64,000 bases of DNA from Campylobacter ornithocola (GTDB lineage: Bacteria; Campylobacterota; Campylobacteria; Campylobacterales; Campylobacteraceae), in NCBI RefSeq assembly GCF_013201605.1, contig NZ_CP053848.1, forward strand, positions 1,364,001-1,428,000. Reading direction: 5' to 3'. How positions within the stretch are numbered: the first letter of the stretch is position 1; each line of letters opens with the position of its first letter. The notes under the pieces are model-generated. The model searched no databases and was not told the origin of the DNA. It worked only from the letters and a program-made list of their open reading frames with translations. The translations under genes were made by a program, and so were the position numbers. This document shows, piece by piece, positions 26,454-34,950 of the stretch.

Positions 26454-27136
26454 AAATCATTATAGTAACTCTTAAACAACATAATATTGATAATTTTTAT
26501 AAACTAAAAAAGCGATATAAAACATATAATTTTTATCTCATAACAAAAAAAGAAAATCTTTCTTTAAAAAACATAGAAAAAATCAATCCAGATATTATAT
26601 TTTTTCCACATTGGTCTTTTTACATACCAAAAGAAATTTATCAAAAATATAAATGTATTATTTTTCATCTAGGGAATTTACCATTTGGAAGAGGAGGATC
26701 TCCTTTACAAAATCTAATTATAAGAGGCATATATAAAAGCAAGATTTGTGCTTTAAAAGCTAGTGATGTGTTAGACGCAGGGGAAATATACCTAAAGCAC
26801 AATATAAGTTTTAAAAAATCAAACGCACAAAAAATTTATGAAAAAATGTCAAATATTATATTTAACAAACTGATACCAAAACTTTTACACACAGCCATTA
26901 AACCTCAAAAACAAAAAGGAGAAATAATGGTTTTTAAAAGGAGAACAAAAGAACAAAGCAATCTTAATACCTTAAAAAACCCAAGCTTAATAAAAATATA
27001 TGATTTTATAAGAATGCTTGATGCTATTGACTACCCAAAAGCATTTTTGGAATTTGAAAATATAACAATGATTTTTCAAAACGCAAAAAAACACAACAAT
27101 CAAATCAAAGCAGAGGTAATATTTTATGAAAAATAA
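26450..27136 (+). CDS. Formyltransferase-like protein, copy 2
   Basis: A 228-residue protein with a formyltransferase-type core: FHLGNLPFGRGGSPLQ (H73) and LDAGEI (D109), which correspond to the His and Asp of the catalytic set. The usual Asn two residues before the His is replaced by Ile. The HxGxLPxGRGGSPLQ form is a subgroup that I associate with nonulosonic-acid clusters. It lies between pseH and a PIG-L deacetylase and overlaps both (4 and 11 bp). This suggests removal of an N-acetyl group followed by N-formylation of the Pse precursor or product. Dependence on the pseH phase tract for translation is possible. Confidence 0.75.
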   Translation: MKIIIVTLKQHNIDNFYKLKKRYKTYNFYLITKKENLSLKNIEKINPDIIFFPHWSFYIPKEIYQKYKCIIFHLGNLPFGRGGSPLQNLIIRGIYKSKICALKASDVLDAGEIYLKHNISFKKSNAQKIYEKMSNIIFNKLIPKLLHTAIKPQKQKGEIMVFKRRTKEQSNLNTLKNPSLIKIYDFIRMLDAIDYPKAFLEFENITMIFQNAKKHNNQIKAEVIFYEK

Positions 27137-27797
27137 CAAAATTTTAATTATAGTAGCTCATCCAGATGATGAAGTTTTAGGTTGTTTTGGAACCATAGCA
27201 AAATACATTCAACAAGGATATGAAGCTTATACTTTAATACTTGGAGAAGGAAAAGCAAGTAGAAAAACAAATAACTATAAAAACGAACAAGACATTTTAG
27301 AGCAAGAACTACAAAATGCTAACAATTTCCTAGGTATTAAAAAAATTTTTAGGAAATTTTTCCCTGATAATTCATTTGATAAAATTCCATTATTAGAAAT
27401 AGTTAAAAGCATTGAGGAAGTAAAAGATGAAATCAAGCCTAGTATAATTTTTACTCACTATGAAAAAGATCTTAATGTAGATCATCAAATTACGTACAAG
27501 GCAACAATTACTGCTACAAGGTCTTTACAAGAAGAAAGTGTCAAAGAAATTTATAGCTTTGAAATTCTTTCAAGCACAGAGTGGAATTATCCATTAAGTT
27601 TCCAACCTGATGTGTTTTTCGATATTAGTTCAACACTCTATTTAAAATTACAAGCTATGTCTTTTTACAAATCCGAATTAAGAAAATACCCTCATCCTAG
27701 GAGTTTAAAAGGGATAAAAATAAATGCACAATACCAAGGAATGCGAGTTGGTCTTAGATATGCTGAAGTATTTAAAAGCATAAAAGTAATAAAATGA
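27126..27797 (+). CDS. PIG-L (LmbE)-family N-deacetylase
   Basis: A 223-residue zinc-dependent deacetylase of the PIG-L/LmbE family. The AHPDDEVLG motif (residues 11-19) supplies the His, Asp and Asp ligands and base, and HYEKDLNVDH supplies the later ligand. Family members remove N-acetyl groups from GlcNAc-type sugars. Overlaps with the formyltransferase upstream (11 bp) and the GNAT downstream (4 bp) make these three a coupled acyl-exchange set. The sugar acceptor is probably a Pse intermediate or CMP-Pse; this is inference. Confidence 0.85.
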   Translation: MKNNKILIIVAHPDDEVLGCFGTIAKYIQQGYEAYTLILGEGKASRKTNNYKNEQDILEQELQNANNFLGIKKIFRKFFPDNSFDKIPLLEIVKSIEEVKDEIKPSIIFTHYEKDLNVDHQITYKATITATRSLQEESVKEIYSFEILSSTEWNYPLSFQPDVFFDISSTLYLKLQAMSFYKSELRKYPHPRSLKGIKINAQYQGMRVGLRYAEVFKSIKVIK

Positions 27798-28258
27798 TTA
27801 TTTATAAAAATTTTATCAATCTTACAAAAGAAGAAAAGAAGGAAATTTTTTATATAAGAAATTCTTCATATGTTTCAAAATTTATGAAAACAAAAAACAT
27901 AACTTATAAAAATCACTTAATTTTTTTTAAAAAATTACAACAAGCGAGCAATACACAATATTTTTTACTAACTCAAAACAAAGAAAAACTAGGGGTTATA
28001 TATTTTATCAACATTACTCAAACTTCATGTGAATTTGGACTTTATGGTATTAAAAAGGGTGTTGGGAAAATCTTAATGCAAGAAATTAAAAACTATGCTT
28101 TTAATGTTTTAAATATCCAAACCTTAAATGCCTGTGTTTTTAAAGAAAACACTAAAGCTTTAAATTTATATCTAAAATCTAATTTTAAAATTATAAAAGA
28201 AGATGATGAATTTTATTTTGTAATTTTAAACAATCCTTACTGGGATGTTGTTTTTTAA
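27794..28258 (+). CDS. PseH-like GNAT acetyltransferase, paralogue
   Basis: A 154-residue PseH-like protein. Its first 70 residues differ clearly from the pseH at 25956 ([16 protein letters not shown] against [17 protein letters not shown]). The next 73 residues are identical, encoded by a 221-bp identical DNA block (28002-28222). It ends [13 protein letters not shown]. It overlaps the PIG-L gene (ATGA) and, convergently, hisF2 by 33 bp. It may acetylate a different position or re-acetylate after deacetylation. Alternatively it is a chimaera made by gene conversion with unknown specificity. Confidence 0.8.
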   Translation: MIIYKNFINLTKEEKKEIFYIRNSSYVSKFMKTKNITYKNHLIFFKKLQQASNTQYFLLTQNKEKLGVIYFINITQTSCEFGLYGIKKGVGKILMQEIKNYAFNVLNIQTLNACVFKENTKALNLYLKSNFKIIKEDDEFYFVILNNPYWDVVF

Positions 28259-28963
28259 AAGCTCATTTTTAATATCATTTGGAGTGTATTGACTAAAATG
28301 AAATATAAAAGCTCCAGCAAGTGCATTTGCTCCAAGATTAATGGCTTTTACTCCATCTTGAGGTTTAGAAAGCCCCCCATTAATAATTAGTGGAACTTTT
28401 AATTTATTTTGAAAATATTCTAACAATTCCCAATCATACCCTAAAGATTTCCCTTCTTTATCAACACTTGTTAAAAGTATCTCCCCAGCTCCTAAAGATT
28501 CGTATTTTAATGCAAGTTCTAACGGATCAATATCTAAAATTTCATTATTAAAAACTTTAAATTGATTTTTATCTTTTTTTACATCAATCGAGCATACCAC
28601 ACAAGAACTTCCAAAAGTGTTAGCGGCTTCTTTTATAAAATTTGGATTTTGTAATGCTATAGAATTAATACTGATTTTATCCGCACCTATATCTAGCACT
28701 TTTCTAATATCTTCTAAAGTTCTAATCCCACCTCCAATAGTCAAAGGCATAAAACATTCATTTGCTATATCTTCCAAACTTTCAAAATCTATAAAACCAT
28801 TTTTATTAATATCTAAAACTATAAGCTCATCTACATTTCTAGCATTATAGATTCTAGCTGTACTTACCATATGTCCTATAGTTCTAAAGGAAGTAAAATT
28901 TATGCTTTTTACAAGCTGATAATCTTTTAATAACACACAAGGTATAATTCTAGTTTTAAGCAC
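28226..28963 (-). CDS. hisF2: HisF-like cyclase subunit of the sugar amidination system
   Basis: A 245-residue TIM-barrel protein of the HisF family, counterpart of C. jejuni Cj1314c. It has the opening [20 protein letters not shown] and [13 protein letters not shown] segments. In flagellin and O-antigen clusters HisF2/HisH2 supply ammonia to a partner amidotransferase rather than working in histidine synthesis. It sits one base after hisH2 and downstream of pseA on the minus strand, so the trio is an operon. The 6-G run encoding NGG (28374-28379 on the plus strand as C) is shorter than the phase-variable tracts. Confidence 0.88.
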   Translation of the reverse strand: MLKTRIIPCVLLKDYQLVKSINFTSFRTIGHMVSTARIYNARNVDELIVLDINKNGFIDFESLEDIANECFMPLTIGGGIRTLEDIRKVLDIGADKISINSIALQNPNFIKEAANTFGSSCVVCSIDVKKDKNQFKVFNNEILDIDPLELALKYESLGAGEILLTSVDKEGKSLGYDWELLEYFQNKLKVPLIINGGLSKPQDGVKAINLGANALAGAFIFHFSQYTPNDIKNELLKNNIPVRIV

Positions 28964-28964
28964 A

Positions 28965-29576
28965 CTAAACCTTTAAATTTGCAAAATTTTCTAAAAGTCT
29001 TAAACCAAAATTTTGACTTTTTTCAGGATGAAATTGCACCGCAAAAATATTATCTTTTTCAAAACTTGCACAAAATGGCTTTTCATATTCACAAAAAGAA
29101 GTTTCTATGTCTTCTAAACATTCTACATAATAAGAATGCACAAAATAAAAATCACTTTTTTCTAAAATTCCATCATAAATCTTGCTTTTTTTACTGCTAA
29201 ATTGCAAATCATCCCAACCACTATGCAACAACTTTTCTCTACTTAAATCAAATTTTAAAACCCTTGCTTTGACAAAATCAAGCCCTTCACACTCTCCACC
29301 CTCATATCCTTTGCTAGCAAAAAGCTGCATACCTAGACAAATTCCCAAAATGGGCTTTTTATCTTTTAAAACGCATTCTTTTAAAAGCTCATCTAAAGAA
29401 AGTTTTTTTAAATTTTCCATACCCTGCTTAAAAGATCCAACACCTGGTAAAATCAATTTAGAAGCATTTTTTATATCCTCTTTCTTAGAGCTTATAATCA
29501 CTTCTTGATTAATTTTTTCAAAAGCCTTTAAAACAGATTTAAAATTCCCAAGATGATAATCAACAATACAAATCAT
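28965..29576 (-). CDS. hisH2: HisH-like glutaminase subunit of the sugar amidination system
   Basis: A 203-residue class I glutamine amidotransferase, counterpart of C. jejuni Cj1315c. [10 protein letters not shown] holds the nucleophile Cys, and AVQFHPEKS holds the catalytic His and Glu. It generates ammonia from glutamine and passes it through HisF2 to PseA. It overlaps pseA by 4 bp and is followed one base later by hisF2. The true histidine-pathway hisH is expected elsewhere in the genome. Confidence 0.88.
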   Translation of the reverse strand: MICIVDYHLGNFKSVLKAFEKINQEVIISSKKEDIKNASKLILPGVGSFKQGMENLKKLSLDELLKECVLKDKKPILGICLGMQLFASKGYEGGECEGLDFVKARVLKFDLSREKLLHSGWDDLQFSSKKSKIYDGILEKSDFYFVHSYYVECLEDIETSFCEYEKPFCASFEKDNIFAVQFHPEKSQNFGLRLLENFANLKV

Positions 29577-30709
29577 TTCAAAACAAACTCATCTTTTTTT
29601 ATCAAAGACCCATCACTATCTCTTAAAAATTTGCCATTTTCATCACGTTTGAAAATTTTTTTATTTGTGTAAGAATCCACTATCTTTTCAAATTCTTTTT
29701 CACTAAAACCGCTAAATTCTAAATACTTCTTAATAGCTTTTTTAGGTGGCTTTCCATCGTATTTATTTACTAGTCTCACACCCTCTTCACGGCTAATATA
29801 ACCAAGTCTTATATCCAAACATGCATTGTCTGTAGCTCTTCCAAAGCCATATTTACAGTATTTTAAGTAATCATGCACATGATTTGAATAGCAATCTAGA
29901 TTTTCAAAATTCTCATAAGTAGTTTCAATTGGTCTTGTGTTAGTTTTAAAACCATTCTCTTGAGCTAATTTTAAATTATACTTATAGTCCCATTTAAAAT
30001 AATATCCTAAAAATAACCCTGTAACTCCTACTCTTTGAAGCTCCTCATCACTTGGGTAAGTATAAAAATACAGATCCTTTTCACTAATGCCATCAACATC
30101 AATCATATCAGAAATTCTATTACCTAAAAGTCCTCCAAATTCTTCAAGCCATTCTCTACCTAGTGTATTTTTTTCTTTAGAACTAGCTGGTCCCCCATAC
30201 TCAATCTGCGAATTTTCTCCCCAAATAATCAAAGGTATATCAAAAGCAACAGCTATTTTTGGAACACAAGTAAAAATTCCTAAATGGTTTTGCCATTCAT
30301 TATCCCCTGTTCTTATCAATGCCTCACGGGATAATTTTTTATATATCAAAGGATTTCTTTTGATATGAATTAAATCTACACCAAGATTATTTAAATTACG
30401 GAGATTTTTCTTACCTAATTTAGTAGGAATACTAGGTTCAAAACAAACACACAAAGGATTAAGTCCAAATTCAAGGCATTTTAAAACTTGATAAGTAGAA
30501 TCTTTACCACCACTTACCCCTAACACACAATCATACACAGGATGTTTTTTATATTTTTTTATAAGCTCTAGAAATTCTTTTTCACGCTCTTGCCAGTTTA
30601 TCTCATGATTTTTAGCTTCTTGCGAGCGACATGCATCACAAATTCCCTCATCATCAAAATGCAAATCAGGCTTAGTATTTGGCATCACACATTTTTTACA
30701 AAAAAACAC
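29573..30709 (-). CDS. pseA: N-acetyl sugar amidotransferase (acetamidino-Pse synthesis)
   Basis: A 378-residue PP-loop enzyme that converts the acetamido group of Pse to acetamidino (Pse5Ac7Am type). It carries CKKCVMP...CDACR zinc-type cysteines at the N-terminus and the ATP pyrophosphatase loop VLGVSGGKDST. The start is GTG 30709: it gives MFFCKKCVMP, like other PseA proteins, and is preceded directly by an in-frame TGA. No normal ribosome-binding site is present. Instead a 9-G tract lies 3 bases before the GTG, so tract length could tune translation. It is transcribed with hisH2 and hisF2. Confidence 0.92.
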   Translation of the reverse strand: MFFCKKCVMPNTKPDLHFDDEGICDACRSQEAKNHEINWQEREKEFLELIKKYKKHPVYDCVLGVSGGKDSTYQVLKCLEFGLNPLCVCFEPSIPTKLGKKNLRNLNNLGVDLIHIKRNPLIYKKLSREALIRTGDNEWQNHLGIFTCVPKIAVAFDIPLIIWGENSQIEYGGPASSKEKNTLGREWLEEFGGLLGNRISDMIDVDGISEKDLYFYTYPSDEELQRVGVTGLFLGYYFKWDYKYNLKLAQENGFKTNTRPIETTYENFENLDCYSNHVHDYLKYCKYGFGRATDNACLDIRLGYISREEGVRLVNKYDGKPPKKAIKKYLEFSGFSEKEFEKIVDSYTNKKIFKRDENGKFLRDSDGSLIKKDEFVLK

Positions 30710-30712
30710 TCA

Positions 30713-30721
30713 CCCCCCCCC
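30713..30721 (-). repeat. Poly-G tract (G9 on the minus strand) in the ribosome-binding region of pseA
   Basis: Plus-strand C9, with T11 at 30722-30732. Read on the coding strand the order is A11, G9, TGA, GTG. The tract is outside the coding frame and sits where the Shine-Dalgarno should be. Confidence 0.88.
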
Positions 30722-30761
30722 TTTTTTTTTTTATTCCTTATTATTTTTCAAATCGACTATA

Positions 30762-30767
30762 ATTATA
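30762..30767 (-). promoter_or_regulatory. Probable -10 element of the pseA-hisH2-hisF2 operon
   Basis: TATAAT on the minus strand, about 55 bases upstream of the pseA GTG, in a T/A-rich setting typical of Campylobacter sigma-70 promoters. Confidence 0.5.
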
Positions 30768-30827
30768 TTTTCTAAAGCTAAATAAATTTATTATGTTGTA
30801 ATGATTTTTTATAAATGAAGGTTTATT

Positions 30828-31607
30828 ATGGATTTAACTTTACTTCCTTACTTGATTATAGGAATTTTTTCGGGTATAGCCTCTGGTGTTTTTGGCATAG
30901 GAGGTGGGATGATTATAGTGCCTTTTATGCTTACTTTAGGGCTTAGCTCTCACCATGCTGTCGCAATTTCAGTAGTACAAATGATCTTTGCTTCTGTTTT
31001 TGGCTCTTATCTAAACTACAAAAATAAAAATTTAATTTTAAAAGATGGTCTTATCATAGGTTTTGGTGGTTTTTTGGGAGCAATGTTTAGTGGAGTTTTA
31101 CTTTCATATTTTTCAGATATAACCTTAACAAGTATTTTTTTATGTGTAAGTGTTATTTTCTTTTTAAAATTTGCTTTTAACCAAAAAAGTACTATTGGAA
31201 ATATCAATCATTCTAAAACCTTAAGAAATTCCATTTTACTAATTTGTGGTATATTCACAGGAATTTTTGCTATATCTTTAGGTATTGGAGGTGGGCTTTT
31301 AATTACGCCTATTTTGGCTTATTTTTTAGGTTATGATACTAAAAAAGTAGTACCACTTAGCTTATTTTTTGTGATATTTGCTTCAATTTCTGGAGTAAGT
31401 TCTTTTATTTATAATGACATTATTGATAAAGAAGTATTGCTAAATGGGAGTTTAGTAGGACTTAGCTCTATGTTAGGGGTTTATCTTGGTATAAAAATAA
31501 TGGGAAAACTTAATCTCAAATCTCACCGCATAGCTCTTTTAGCTATTTATACCCTTTCTATAAGCATGACTATTGTAAGCTTAATTAAAAAGCTTGATTT
31601 ATTTTAA
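30828..31607 (+). CDS. TauE/SafE-family membrane transporter
   Basis: A 259-residue integral membrane protein with about eight hydrophobic segments and the paired glycine-rich repeats GIFSGIASGVFGIGGG (near residue 12) and GIFTGIFAISLGIGGG (near residue 140), the hallmark of the TauE/SafE (DUF81) family. Family members export sulfite or organosulfonates; the substrate here is not known. It stands alone on the plus strand, divergent from pseA, with its 3' end overlapping flhB by 9 bp. Confidence 0.88.
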   Translation: MDLTLLPYLIIGIFSGIASGVFGIGGGMIIVPFMLTLGLSSHHAVAISVVQMIFASVFGSYLNYKNKNLILKDGLIIGFGGFLGAMFSGVLLSYFSDITLTSIFLCVSVIFFLKFAFNQKSTIGNINHSKTLRNSILLICGIFTGIFAISLGIGGGLLITPILAYFLGYDTKKVVPLSLFFVIFASISGVSSFIYNDIIDKEVLLNGSLVGLSSMLGVYLGIKIMGKLNLKSHRIALLAIYTLSISMTIVSLIKKLDLF

Positions 31608-32675
31608 TCTATCAGCAAATTTTTGTCTATTGGAAGTGTAGACAAAGCTTAAAACTTCCGCCACTGCTTTAAAAAGCTCTGGTGGAATAAGATCGTTTAC
31701 CTCACAAGATTTGTAAAGCTCCCTTGCTAAAGGTGGATTTTCATAAATCATAACATTATACTCATATGCCATATCTTTAATGCGCAAAGCTAAAAAATCT
31801 ACCCCTTTTGCCAAAACCTTAGGTGCAGCTTCCTTAGAACTATCATAACGCAAAGCAACCGCATAGTGAGTAGGATTGGTGATTACTACATCAGCACTAG
31901 CAACATCTTGCACCATTCTACGCCTTGCTGCTTCCATTTGCAAGCGACGAATTCTTCCTTTTACCAAAGGATCTCCTTCGCTTTGTTTGTATTCATCTTT
32001 AATTTCTTGTTTGCTCATACGTAAATTTTTAAAATATTGATATCTTACTAAAAGCACATCTAAAAGACCTATAATCAAAAAAGCTATAATTACAATAGCC
32101 GCAAGAATAATAGCTTTATCTCTAAGCCATAAAAGCTGTGGGTAAATTGTGTAAAGTTCTACTCTAGGAAGTTCTTGCATAAACTGAAGTAAAAAAACAA
32201 AAGCTATGCCAAAAACCACCCCAACTTTAAGTGTGATTTTTAAAGCTTCAATAATTTTTTTAAGCGAAAAAAGATTCTTAAGACCACTAAGAGGATTTAT
32301 CTTATTAAAATTTGGAGTAATTGGTTTAGTAGTAAAGATAAATCCAAATTGCATCAAATTTCCAAGTACGCCTGCTATCATAATAACCAAAGTAATAGGT
32401 AAAACCATAATAAACATTTCTATCATAGTTTTAATAATAATTTTTTGTAAAATTTTCAAATCAAGTTCAATACCTATGAAACTTTGGTAAAATCTATACA
32501 AACCACTAATTCTCTCACCTATAAAGGGCAACATAAATAACACCACAAGAACAGCTACCGCAAGAACAGCTACCGCAGATGCATCTTGACTTTTTGGGAC
32601 ATTACCTTCTTTACGTGCATCTTCTATTTTCTTGGATGTGGGTTCTTCTGTTTTTTCTTGATCATCAGCAGCCAT
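31599..32675 (-). CDS. flhB: Flagellar type III export protein FlhB
   Basis: A 358-residue FlhB: a cytoplasmic N-terminus (EKTEEPTSKKIEDARKEG), four transmembrane segments (about residues 33-50, 88-110, 150-168 and 188-210), and a cytoplasmic domain with the autocleavage motif NPTH at 267-270. It controls substrate switching of flagellar export. A perfect 15-bp tandem duplication in the first membrane segment repeats AVAVL. In C. jejuni flhB lies between ahpC and motB; here chemoreceptor genes separate it from ahpC. Confidence 0.95.
   Translation of the reverse strand: MAADDQEKTEEPTSKKIEDARKEGNVPKSQDASAVAVLAVAVLVVLFMLPFIGERISGLYRFYQSFIGIELDLKILQKIIIKTMIEMFIMVLPITLVIMIAGVLGNLMQFGFIFTTKPITPNFNKINPLSGLKNLFSLKKIIEALKITLKVGVVFGIAFVFLLQFMQELPRVELYTIYPQLLWLRDKAIILAAIVIIAFLIIGLLDVLLVRYQYFKNLRMSKQEIKDEYKQSEGDPLVKGRIRRLQMEAARRRMVQDVASADVVITNPTHYAVALRYDSSKEAAPKVLAKGVDFLALRIKDMAYEYNVMIYENPPLARELYKSCEVNDLIPPELFKAVAEVLSFVYTSNRQKFADRLK
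32546..32575 (-). repeat. Perfect 15-bp tandem duplication in flhB
   Basis: The unit CAAGAACAGCTACCG occurs twice in a row on the plus strand (32546-32560 and 32561-32575), duplicating five residues in frame. Confidence 0.9.
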
Positions 32676-32716
32676 AAAAAACCTTTAAAAATTCTAAAGC
32701 AAGATTATAGCATGTA

Positions 32717-32750
32717 AATCCAAGTATCAACAAATTTAAATACTTGGATT
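32717..32750. terminator. Terminator hairpin after chemoreceptor 1
   Basis: AATCCAAGTAT (32717-32727) pairs with ATACTTGGATT (32740-32750). It lies just after the stop of the minus-strand chemoreceptor at 32764 and before the flhB start region. Confidence 0.65.
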
Positions 32751-32763
32751 TTTGTATTTATCC

Positions 32764-34746
32764 CTAAAACTTCTTCTTCCTAGCATCTTCTAAGATATCA
32801 TTAGCTATTTTATTTACATTATCAGATATTACTGCACTATCATTAGCTATTTTTAAGTTCTCTTGGGTTACATGATCAATTTGAGCTACAGCATCATTTA
32901 TTTGAGTAATACCTGTAGTTTGTTCTTTGATACTTTCACCCATTTCATTAATAGATTGAACTAAGATATTAGTATTAGCTTCAATCTCACCTAAAGACTT
33001 TTGAGTTCTTTCTGCTAGATTTCTAACTTCATCAGCAACAACAGCAAAGCCACGTCCATGTTCACCTGCACGTGCTGCTTCAATAGCAGCATTTAATGCA
33101 AGCAAGTTAATTTGATCAGCAATATCTCCTATAATAGAAGTAACATTTTTAATCTCTTCACTTTGAGCAATTACTTCACTAGTTTTATGAGATACATTTT
33201 GCATAGAAGAAGTAATCTCTTCTAATGCTGCTGCTGTTTCTTCTAAAGAAGAAGCTTGAGAAGATGATGAATCTGTTAAGTTTTTAACAGCACTTTGTAA
33301 TTTTCCACTTTCAGTAGCAAGTAAAGAAGCAAATTCAGATGATTGTCTTAACATAGCTACTATTTCTTTACCTAATACATTAGTAGTTACTTCAACTCCA
33401 CCTTTAGCATTTTTAACTTCAGTAGTAAAGTCCAATGCTTTATAGCTATCAAATACTCTATTGATTTCACTCATATTAGAACCTACTTTTTGTTCTAATA
33501 CATTAAGCATTTCATTTAATACATTTTTTAATTCTATTAATTGAGGATTAGCAGGAATTGCAGTAATTCTTGCTGTTAGATTACCACTTTCTATTTCTTT
33601 AGCTGTTTCAACTGATTGTTCTACTGCTTTAGCATCTTGTTCTAAAGCATTTTTAGTTTTAGTGATGTTTTCATTGATGGCTTTAGCCATAGCACCAAGC
33701 TCATCATTGCTTTTAACATCTATCATAGCAGAATCTTTTGTTTTATGATTGATAAAGTCAAAGAAAGAGTTAAGACCTGTTTGGATTTTTTTGAGTGGAG
33801 ATAAGTTATAATTAATCATAAATCTTATAATTACAAGAGCTATTATTAAACTTATGACTCCTATAATGATTTGTTTTATTAAAGCTTTATTTACGGGATC
33901 TTTGTAAATTTTTTCATCTGCTATTACACAAACATTATATCCTGTTGAGGATTCTTGACAAATTACTGCTTTGCGGGGAGCGCTTCCATCTTCAATAATC
34001 ATAGGTTTACTAGAAAGTTGCCCTGCTCTACCTTCTGGGGTAGAAAGATAGGCTTTTACAATATTTTGAGTCAAATTGTCTTTTGTTAGCAATGCTTTTG
34101 AAGATTCATGAAATAATATAGTACCGTCATCATCTAAAACTATAGTATATCCACTTTGAGATTTTCCCATAGATAACACATTATCTGAAAAAGTATTTAA
34201 ATCATAATTTCCACCAACTGCACCTATAAATTTACCCTCTACAACAATAGGATATGAAAAAGCCAAAGAAGGAGCTTTCAAGCTTGGAGCCATATAAGGC
34301 TTTGAAATAACAACTTTATCTTCCCCAGAAGCAACGCTTGTATACCAAGTTCTAGTTCTTGGATCATAACCATCGGAAGGCATTTGATGATTCCCATTAG
34401 ATCTAATCATTGCACCGTTTTTATCAAGTCCTACATATAAAACATCAAAACGACTAGCTTCCTTTGCAACTTTAACCATAGCGTAGATTTCTTCAACACT
34501 AGCATTAGAATTTTTTTGTATTTCAAGTGCAACCGCTCTTACAGCATCACTTCTTGAGGTAGTATAATCATCAAAGCTTTTTAAAACATCTTGCATAGTT
34601 TTTACTTGTATATCATTAATAAGTTTAGTTACATCTTGTTTTACCTCAATATAATTAAAAATATTAGCTATAAATAAAATAGCCACAATTGCTAAAAAAA
34701 CAAAAAAAGTTAATTTACTTGTTAAAGTCTTTGTAATTTTTCTCAT
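32764..34746 (-). CDS. Methyl-accepting chemotaxis protein (dCache type), copy 1
   Basis: A 660-residue transducer-like protein. TM1 is at about residues 12-30, then a periplasmic double-Cache sensor ([27 protein letters not shown]), TM2 at about 290-312, a HAMP-like region, and a cytoplasmic coiled-coil signalling domain with the conserved hairpin ([34 protein letters not shown]). From GLNSFFDF (about residue 327) to the end it is nearly identical to the receptor at 34951. The sensor ligand cannot be told; the dCache fold suggests an amino acid, organic acid or similar small molecule. This is a Tlp2/3/4-type arrangement as in C. jejuni. Confidence 0.92.
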   Translation of the reverse strand: MRKITKTLTSKLTFFVFLAIVAILFIANIFNYIEVKQDVTKLINDIQVKTMQDVLKSFDDYTTSRSDAVRAVALEIQKNSNASVEEIYAMVKVAKEASRFDVLYVGLDKNGAMIRSNGNHQMPSDGYDPRTRTWYTSVASGEDKVVISKPYMAPSLKAPSLAFSYPIVVEGKFIGAVGGNYDLNTFSDNVLSMGKSQSGYTIVLDDDGTILFHESSKALLTKDNLTQNIVKAYLSTPEGRAGQLSSKPMIIEDGSAPRKAVICQESSTGYNVCVIADEKIYKDPVNKALIKQIIIGVISLIIALVIIRFMINYNLSPLKKIQTGLNSFFDFINHKTKDSAMIDVKSNDELGAMAKAINENITKTKNALEQDAKAVEQSVETAKEIESGNLTARITAIPANPQLIELKNVLNEMLNVLEQKVGSNMSEINRVFDSYKALDFTTEVKNAKGGVEVTTNVLGKEIVAMLRQSSEFASLLATESGKLQSAVKNLTDSSSSQASSLEETAAALEEITSSMQNVSHKTSEVIAQSEEIKNVTSIIGDIADQINLLALNAAIEAARAGEHGRGFAVVADEVRNLAERTQKSLGEIEANTNILVQSINEMGESIKEQTTGITQINDAVAQIDHVTQENLKIANDSAVISDNVNKIANDILEDARKKKF

Positions 34747-34917
34747 AAATTATCCTTGTTTATAGTTTGTAAATTTTAAGAGAAGAATTATCTTATACTA
34801 TTTTTAATAAAAAATTATTTTATTTAAACATAAAAAAAATACTATTTAATAAAAAATTATATAAAAAGTTAAAAAAGAATAAAGTGAGTAAATATTATCT
34901 TAAATTTTCATCATTTT

Positions 34918-34943
34918 ATTAGCAAGCTTTCAAGCTTGCTAAT
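34918..34943. terminator. Terminator hairpin after chemoreceptor 2
   Basis: A perfect inverted repeat ATTAGCAAGCTT / AAGCTTGCTAAT with a 2-base centre, immediately downstream of the minus-strand chemoreceptor stop (34951). Confidence 0.65.
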
Positions 34944-34950
34944 TGTTTAT

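Noticed and set aside
22317-28258. Legionaminic or sialic acid pathway instead of pseudaminic acid
   Set aside because: pseB, pseC, pseG, pseH and pseA features are all of the Pse type. No NeuC- or LegB-type genes are seen. pseI is missing from the window but is probably elsewhere.
28374-28379. Six-base poly-C in hisF2 as a phase-variable tract
   Set aside because: Six bases is below the 8-11 of the other tracts and encodes a conserved glycine pair of HisF; slippage would be much rarer.
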